A stretch of 59,565 nt of DNA, taken from Clostridia bacterium. Its GTDB lineage: Bacteria > Bacillota > Clostridia > Lutisporales > Lutisporaceae. The notes beneath the pieces were generated by a model. It saw only the letters and a list, made by a program, of their open reading frames with translations, was not told where the DNA came from and ran no database searches. This document shows, one piece after another, positions 54,453 to 59,565 of this stretch. Position numbers and translations under genes: made by a program. The stretch is from the NCBI GenBank assembly GCA_017994115.1, contig JAGOLK010000002.1, positions 13,827 through 73,391 of the forward strand. The letters are read 5' to 3'. Within the stretch, counting starts at the first letter, position 1, and each line of letters begins with the position of its first letter.

Positions 54453-56360
54453 CAATCCCAAGCCTTTTCTCTTGGAAATGATATGCGCTTCAATATTGTT
54501 TGCCGCTTCCGCCGGATCATCCCCCAGTGCAATCTTGCCCCCTGTCAGTCCTTCCACATCTTCTGTAAGAAGCTTAACCAACCCCGGAGCTCCTGTGACA
54601 AATGGTATTGGCGAAAGGTGGGTATAGGCACCGTAGGCTACTGCAAAGAAGCCATCGATAGTTGCCTTCTGCTCCATCCATTCAGGTGCCGTTACCGCTA
54701 TGGGAAGCTGCGGTATGTCGACATCCAGATGGTCTGCCAGTGCCGTTACCAGCATGGATATCCTGCCTGTATCGGTACAGGTGCCAAAGCTTAATACCGG
54801 AGGAATCTTAAGCAGGCTGCAGACTTCCTTCAAACCGCTTCCTGCCATATTGACGGCATCCATATTACAGAGTCCTGCCACCTCAAGAGCATGGTTGCCG
54901 CAGCCGCCGGCTGCCACAAGTATGTCTTTCTTAATAAGCTCTTTTACAAGATTCACAGTCATCCAGTCCTGGGGCCCGTTTCTCAGGGTCGAGCAGTTGG
55001 CAAGAGCCACTACCCCTTTAATCTTTCCGGCGGCTATTACATCAACCAGGGGATCCAGCTTGCCTCCCAGAGCCTCCATCACTGCTTCGGTTGAAAAGCC
55101 TGCTATGGCTTTCGTAATATGCTGCGGTACTTTGGGTATTATTTTGTTGTGCCGTTTTGTAAAGTTCTCCAGAGCAAGCTCAATGAGCCTGTCTGCCATT
55201 TCGCCTGCCTTTTCGGGATCATAGGGTATCTTGTGCAAGAGCCCCGGAAGGTCTATTATAGTGCTCACTGATACAAGAGTAGCCTGATATTTTTCAGCAT
55301 ACATATCAATAGCCGGAGGCGAACAGTTTTCTTCCATGGCCAATACATCCACCGTACCGGTTGCGAGCATCGGTTCAATAGAAAGCCAGTTGCCCATCAG
55401 CCCTACGAAAATATCATCAATCTCAAACCTCTGAAGCAGCTCCTGCCCGGTTTCTATTGACCCCACAATTCGAAGCCCTTTTGCCCCCGCCTTTCTTGCC
55501 CGTTCCTGAACCTCAGGGGTTCTGGCCTTCTGCAGTGTTGCTACACCGGGCCATGGCTGATGGCCGTTAAAAACTATATTCACATAGTCCGGGTCAAAAA
55601 TACCCAAATCAACATTGACTTCATGGGGTTTCGGGGTTCCGAACAGTATATCCTGAACCATTTCCAGCCCTATTTGCGAATTGTATATTGTTGCCAAGCC
55701 CAGGCGCAAAGCTTTTATTGCCAGAGATACATGGCTGCCGTCCACATTTGTAAGGCAGCTTGCCACACAATTCTGCTCTTCATGTATACTGCCTGCCGGA
55801 TATAAGCCCAGATTCCTCCATACTTCCTTCCTCTTCCGGGGTGCGAATGCTTCAACCATAATATTTGTCTCTTCCGAGCCTATATGCATTTGAGCCTCCA
55901 GAAAGTTTGCCAGCTCCTCCGCCATTTTGTTCACATCCTGCTTGCTGTCAATCCCTACCGTATCGCACATCCATTTAAGCTTATTTACATCGGTGATCTT
56001 AAAGGGGGTTTTCCCCTGTGCGGTCTCCCTCAGGGTTCGGAAAGCCTCATAGGCATGATGGCTGTACGTGCCTGCCCCCATGATGTTTCTCAGAAGCATA
56101 TTCCTCATTGCCATTGCGTCACCGCCTATTCCGCATACACCCTTATCCTGTCCGCTTTTTTCGCTGATTCTGCAAGGGCCGTTGGTACAAAGCTGGCAGC
56201 TTAATCCCTGAAGGCAGAATTTACAGCGGATCTTTTCCTGCTGTGCATATCTGTCAAAGGCATTGGACATTCCGTCTTCCCTTATTCTAGGAAGCATCTC
56301 CTCTACCGAATCATGATAGCTGACCCGTCCTTCAGTCTTTTCTAATATAGTTTCTCCCAT
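54438..56360 (-). CDS. cooS: Anaerobic CO dehydrogenase catalytic subunit, atypical active site
   Basis: 640 residues. B-cluster cysteines 55, 58, 63, 76 in SCQLCTNGPC and GVCGIGG. The D-cluster motif is C46-x2-C49 (RCKFC), the short spacing associated with a [2Fe-2S] D-cluster. C-cluster ligands found: His267 (FNGHQPWPG), Cys346 (EENCSPP), Cys456 (ANCSTLR), Cys487 (GGCGNH), Cys528 (FGTCTDTGR), and catalytic Lys565. The usual ICCTG motif, which supplies one more ligand, is SIETG (301-305). No acsB, cooF or cooC nearby, so it is a stand-alone Ni-Fe CODH of uncertain activity. Confidence 0.88.
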   Translation of the reverse strand: MGETILEKTEGRVSYHDSVEEMLPRIREDGMSNAFDRYAQQEKIRCKFCLQGLSCQLCTNGPCRISEKSGQDKGVCGIGGDAMAMRNMLLRNIMGAGTYSHHAYEAFRTLRETAQGKTPFKITDVNKLKWMCDTVGIDSKQDVNKMAEELANFLEAQMHIGSEETNIMVEAFAPRKRKEVWRNLGLYPAGSIHEEQNCVASCLTNVDGSHVSLAIKALRLGLATIYNSQIGLEMVQDILFGTPKPHEVNVDLGIFDPDYVNIVFNGHQPWPGVATLQKARTPEVQERARKAGAKGLRIVGSIETGQELLQRFEIDDIFVGLMGNWLSIEPMLATGTVDVLAMEENCSPPAIDMYAEKYQATLVSVSTIIDLPGLLHKIPYDPEKAGEMADRLIELALENFTKRHNKIIPKVPQHITKAIAGFSTEAVMEALGGKLDPLVDVIAAGKIKGVVALANCSTLRNGPQDWMTVNLVKELIKKDILVAAGGCGNHALEVAGLCNMDAVNMAGSGLKEVCSLLKIPPVLSFGTCTDTGRISMLVTALADHLDVDIPQLPIAVTAPEWMEQKATIDGFFAVAYGAYTHLSPIPFVTGAPGLVKLLTEDVEGLTGGKIALGDDPAEAANNIEAHIISKRKGLGLREAD

Positions 56361-56456
56361 TGATATTATTCCTTCCTTTCAAGCATGTTTCAAGGTAAGT
56401 TTTCTCATAAAGCAGGGTAAATATGTGCTTAAGTACTGTAAACCGAATAAAAAAAA

Positions 56457-56493
56457 GGCGTGATGCCAATTAAAGCAATTAAAGCATCATGCC
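56457..56493. terminator. Bidirectional terminator between cooS and rhodanese genes
   Basis: GGCGTGATGC pairs with GCATCATGCC. A-tract before and TTTTTTATTTT after on the plus strand; on the minus strand it runs into T8 (complement of 56449-56456). It ends the rhodanese transcript. Confidence 0.88.
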
Positions 56494-56499
56494 CGTTTT

Positions 56500-56958
56500 T
56501 TATTTTCCTGACTCCACCTCATAAGGCCAATCCATTATTCCGCCCATATTGTATACCTTGCTGTATCCAAGCCCTGCCAATATGTTAGCAGCACTGGTAC
56601 TTCTTTTGCCGCTTGCACAGTATACGATAATATCCGCATCCTTATCAGTCAGCTCTGCTTCAGCTCTCTTCTCCAATTCATTAACCGGTATCAAAATACT
56701 TCCCGGTATATGTTGTTCTTCATATTCCCCCTGGTTCCTTACATCCAATAGTATAATATCCTCTTCCGATTCCAGCCTTTTATATGCCTCTTCAGGAGAA
56801 ATACTTTCGGGCTGTACTATTTCTTCAGGAGAAATGCTTTCGGGTTGAACTATTTCCGGAGGGCTTTCTGAGATGTCCTGCTGAGGTTTTGTACTGCAGG
56901 CTGAAAATACTGCGGCCCCCAATAATACTGCCAGCAATAATATCACTATTCTCTTCAT
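56500..56958 (-). CDS. Rhodanese-domain lipoprotein
   Basis: 152 residues. Lipobox AVFSACSTK. An 11-residue direct duplication, EIVQPESISPE twice, forms the linker. The rhodanese domain has LLDVRNQGEYEEQHIPGSILIP and the active-site loop VYCASGKRS with the nucleophile Cys. It transfers sulfane sulfur, or binds thiol-linked ligands, outside the membrane. It is 16 bp after the HD-domain gene and probably cotranscribed. Confidence 0.88.
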   Translation of the reverse strand: MKRIVILLLAVLLGAAVFSACSTKPQQDISESPPEIVQPESISPEEIVQPESISPEEAYKRLESEEDIILLDVRNQGEYEEQHIPGSILIPVNELEKRAEAELTDKDADIIVYCASGKRSTSAANILAGLGYSKVYNMGGIMDWPYEVESGK

Positions 56959-56974
56959 TCGCTCCACCGTCCTG

Positions 56975-57553
56975 TTACAGGCTTCCCTTTAAACCAATTT
57001 CTTCTGCAGCTTTCTTCATTCCATTAATTGTTTCTTCGATAATAGTGTCCATTTCCATGCCCAGAAGCGCTGCCCCCTCTTCTATAACCTCCCGGTTGAC
57101 TCCTGCCGCAAAGCTCTTTTGCTTCCATTTCTTTTTTACGGATTTTACTTCCATATCCAATATGCTTCTGCTTGGCCTCATGATGGCAGTGGCTGCAATA
57201 AGCCCTGTCAGCTCGTCTATAGTATAAAGTACTTTTTCCATTTTCGCTGTCGGTTCTACGTCGGAGCAAAGCTTCCAACCATGGCTCAGCACTGCATGAA
57301 TATATTCTGCAGGCCATCCTCTTTCGGTAAGTATCTCTTTTGCTTTTATGCAATGTTGTTCCGGGTACATTTCATAATCAATATCATGCAGCAGGCCTAT
57401 AATGCCCCATTTTTCCTCATCCTCCCCAAGAAGTCCGGCAAAATGCCTCATAACGGATTCAACTGTCAGTGCGTGCTTCACCAGGCTGTCGTTCTTGTTA
57501 AACTCCTGCAGGAGTTCCAATGCCGCTGCTCTGCTCGGAATTGTGTTTCCCAT
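56975..57553 (-). CDS. HD-domain hydrolase
   Basis: 192 residues. HD motif: LVKHALTVESVMRHFA (first His), IGLLHDIDYEMYPEQH (His-Asp), and later VLSHGW, with a final Asp in YTIDELTGLI. This is the single-domain HDIG-type fold whose members cleave phosphomonoester or phosphodiester bonds of nucleotides. The substrate is unknown. Between the transketolase pair and the rhodanese gene on the same strand. Confidence 0.85.
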   Translation of the reverse strand: MGNTIPSRAAALELLQEFNKNDSLVKHALTVESVMRHFAGLLGEDEEKWGIIGLLHDIDYEMYPEQHCIKAKEILTERGWPAEYIHAVLSHGWKLCSDVEPTAKMEKVLYTIDELTGLIAATAIMRPSRSILDMEVKSVKKKWKQKSFAAGVNREVIEEGAALLGMEMDTIIEETINGMKKAAEEIGLKGSL

Positions 57554-57589
57554 AGAAATTCCTTCTTTCGTATTGTTTTTTAGTTTGCA

Positions 57590-58537
57590 TTACCTGCCGG
57601 CTTTTTTCTTTAGTGCCGCCTTGGTGCTTTTTGCTATATCGGCTGCCGTCAGGCCGTACATTTGGAGTAAAATATCCGGTTTTCCGGACTTTCCGAACTT
57701 GTCCTGCACACCAACCCTTACAAGGGGTACCGGGTAATTCTCTGAAAGCACCTCAGCCACTGCACTTCCAAGGCCCCCGATAATATTGTGCTCTTCAGCA
57801 GTGACGATGGCCCCTGTTTCCCTGGCCGCTTTCACTATTATATCCGCGTCAATAGGCTTTATGGTATGAATATCTATTACCCTTGCGTTTATTCCTTCCT
57901 GCTGAAGCAGTTCCTTCGCTTCAAGAGCCGCGCTCACCATAAGCCCGGTAGCAATGATTGCGGCGTCATTTCCTTCTGCAAGTACAATACCCTTGCCTAT
58001 TTCGAACTTATAGCCGCTTTCATCATATATTACTGGAACGTTCAATCTTCCCAATCTGAGATATACAGGCCCCTCATGCTCTATTGCAGCCTTTACGGCA
58101 TATTTGGTTTCAACAGCGTCAGCAGGACTTATTACCGTCATATTTGGAAGCGCCCTCATTATTGCAATATCTTCAATTGCCTGATGTGATGCCCCGTCCT
58201 CCCCTACTGATAAACCGGCATGGGTTGCACCGATTTTTACATTTAGTTTTGGATAGCATATTGAGTTCCTTACCTGCTCAAAAGCCCTCCCTGCGGCAAA
58301 CATGGCAAAGGTACTTGCAAATACTACCTTGCCGCAGGAGGCCATTCCTGCAGCCGTAACCATCATATTGCCTTCAGCTATGCCCATATTGAAAAACCTT
58401 TCAGGGTATTTCTTCCTGAAATTATCTGTCTTTGTGGATTTTGACAAGTCTGCATCAAATACCACTATTCTGTTGTCGGAGCCAAACTCCGCAAGTGCAT
58501 TTCCATATGCTTCCCTTGTAGCTATCTTATCTGCCAT
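57590..58537 (-). CDS. Transketolase, C-terminal subunit
   Basis: 315 residues from the ATG at 58537, which follows GGAGG and overlaps the region of the partner's stop (GAATAG just upstream). It has the pyrimidine-binding domain (TREAYGNALAEFGSDNRIVVFDADLSKST, FNMGIAEGNMMVTAAGMA) and the transketolase C-terminal domain (ARVIDIHTIKPIDADIIVKAA). With the N-terminal subunit it forms an active TPP enzyme of the non-oxidative pentose phosphate pathway. Confidence 0.95.
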   Translation of the reverse strand: MADKIATREAYGNALAEFGSDNRIVVFDADLSKSTKTDNFRKKYPERFFNMGIAEGNMMVTAAGMASCGKVVFASTFAMFAAGRAFEQVRNSICYPKLNVKIGATHAGLSVGEDGASHQAIEDIAIMRALPNMTVISPADAVETKYAVKAAIEHEGPVYLRLGRLNVPVIYDESGYKFEIGKGIVLAEGNDAAIIATGLMVSAALEAKELLQQEGINARVIDIHTIKPIDADIIVKAARETGAIVTAEEHNIIGGLGSAVAEVLSENYPVPLVRVGVQDKFGKSGKPDILLQMYGLTAADIAKSTKAALKKKAGR

Positions 58538-58538
58538 A

Positions 58539-59384
58539 CTATTCAACCTCCAACTCTGCCATGACTTTATCCAGTTCCGCCATTGCCTGGTCTCTTTGTT
58601 CCTTGTTTGGAGCACTGCCATGCCAGCCTGCCTGATTCTCCATATAAGAAACCCCTTTCCCTTTGACGGTTTCGGCAATTATTATTGTAGGCTTGCCTTT
58701 ACAATCCTTGGCCTGCCCTATAGACTCAAGTATCTTTTCAATATCATGGCCGTCGGTCTTCAGCACATTCCAACCGAAGGCTTCAAATTTATCTGCTACA
58801 GGTTCAGGAGACATTACATCGGTAATCCTGCCGTCAATCTGAAGCCCGTTATGGTCCAGAAAAGCCGTCAGGTTATCAAGCTTGTAGTGAGCCGCAGCCA
58901 TAAAAGCTTCCCAGACCTCGCCTTCCTGAAGTTCCCCGTCACCCAGTACAGCATAGACCCTGTAGTCCTTCTTATCCAGCTTGCCGGCCATAGCCATGCC
59001 CACAGCTGCCGAAATGCCCTGGCCCAAAGACCCGGTGGACATATCCACCCCGGGTACATATCTCATGCTGGGGTGTCCTTCCAGATAGCTGTCAGCTTTC
59101 CTGAAGGTCAAAAGGTCCTCCTTAGGGAAAAACCCCTTTTCTGCCAGTACCCCATATAAGGCAGGAGTACAATGGCCTTTTGACAGTACAAACCTGTCCC
59201 TGTCCTCCCATAAGGGCTGTTTGGTGTTTACACGCATTTCAGCGAAATACAATACTGTTAGAATATCGGTACAAGACAAGGATCCTCCCGGATGTCCCGA
59301 TGCAGCGCTGTAAACTTCGTCGATGATGTGCTTTCTTACTTTGACCGCATACTTTTTTAGATCTTTAATTTCAGGTTTTTTCAT
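58539..59384 (-). CDS. Transketolase, N-terminal subunit
   Basis: 281 residues behind AAGGAGG. TPP-binding domain: SAASGHPGGSLSCTDIL, VLSKGHCTPALYGVLAE, the metal/TPP motif GDGELQEGEVWEAFMAAAHYKLDN and NHDGLQID-like HNGLQIDG. Split transketolases are common in Clostridia and archaea. It is the first gene of the pair. The upstream 59385-59565 has no gene on either strand that I can support. Confidence 0.95.
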   Translation of the reverse strand: MKKPEIKDLKKYAVKVRKHIIDEVYSAASGHPGGSLSCTDILTVLYFAEMRVNTKQPLWEDRDRFVLSKGHCTPALYGVLAEKGFFPKEDLLTFRKADSYLEGHPSMRYVPGVDMSTGSLGQGISAAVGMAMAGKLDKKDYRVYAVLGDGELQEGEVWEAFMAAAHYKLDNLTAFLDHNGLQIDGRITDVMSPEPVADKFEAFGWNVLKTDGHDIEKILESIGQAKDCKGKPTIIIAETVKGKGVSYMENQAGWHGSAPNKEQRDQAMAELDKVMAELEVE

Positions 59385-59565
59385 TTGCTGCCTCCTTGTA
59401 TTATATAAAATTATGGTTTACATAAATTCAAGCTGCAATAGTCATCAAATACCTTTCCTATTCCTCCATCAACTGCATCTATGATAAACTCACAGGTCCC
59501 GTAAATCCGGCACTGATTCAAATGACCCCATCAGCATAATTTTTCTCATCGCCCAATGCTATATG

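Noticed and set aside
57603..58189. Long antisense open frames opposite transketolase and many other minus-strand genes
   Set aside because: Shadow frames of well-identified coding sequences; composition and lack of ribosome sites argue against them.

Overview
The window looks like a chromosomal stretch of an anaerobic, endospore-forming Clostridia (Firmicutes). The evidence is AT-rich DNA with strong AGGAGG-type ribosome binding sites, the tig-clpP-clpX-lonB-lonA-engB order typical of Firmicutes, a YhcN/YlaJ-type sporulation lipoprotein, a nickel CO dehydrogenase, a superoxide reductase, a 2-hydroxyacyl-CoA dehydratase-type activase, and CtsR and yybP-ykoY regulatory sites. Two genes carry in-frame UGA codons exactly where the protein family has a redox or metal-binding cysteine, each followed by a hairpin of bacterial SECIS geometry, so the organism very probably makes selenoproteins. 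I cannot name the species.

Layout: 1-6.8 kb holds a Fur-family tail, an FMN-binding membrane protein, an acyl-CoA dehydratase activase, a tandem HD-GYP protein, a MocR regulator, a calcium-loop protein and a DUF5050-like lipoprotein. 6.9-7.2 kb is the first copy of a 300-bp structured repeat. 7.3-12.7 kb has a divergent cis-prenyltransferase, the CCA-adding enzyme, a Yip1-like protein, a GT2 glycosyltransferase and a CPBP protease. 12.6-20.7 kb is the proteostasis cluster (engB, lonA, lonB, clpX, clpP, tig). 20.8-31.3 kb has LD-carboxypeptidase, a YhcN-like lipoprotein, a nucleoside kinase, an AIM24-like protein, a HAD hydrolase, a second CPBP-like protein, tRNA-Lys, a kinase lacking the DFG aspartate, superoxide reductase, a HesB-like selenoprotein and a CtsR-controlled Hsp20. 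31.6-41.7 kb holds an MscS channel, a FolC-like ligase paired with an amidohydrolase, a second repeat subfamily, an M23 peptidase, CheW, threonine synthase, an orphan response regulator and mntP behind a Mn riboswitch.

42-50.9 kb is accessory: three tiny spore-coat-like or membrane proteins, a MalT-like LuxR/STAND regulator divergent from a four-helix-bundle/lipoprotein/SLH/lipoprotein operon, and a peptidoglycan-binding protein. 50.95-53.9 kb carries the full-length repeat copy, a CadA-type P-type ATPase with selenocysteine predicted in its metal-binding domain, its ArsR/CadC repressor and operator. 53.9-59.4 kb has a GC-rich hairpin repeat, a disrupted small gene, an atypical CooS, a rhodanese lipoprotein, an HD-domain protein and a split transketolase.

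The most interesting items are the Sec-containing ATPase (51255-53420), the HesB-like selenoprotein (30378-30656) hidden by its UGA, and the family of end-to-end foldable repeats at 6.9, 36.2 and 51.0 kb. CooS lacking a C-cluster cysteine and the apparent use of AUC/AUU start codons also deserve a look.
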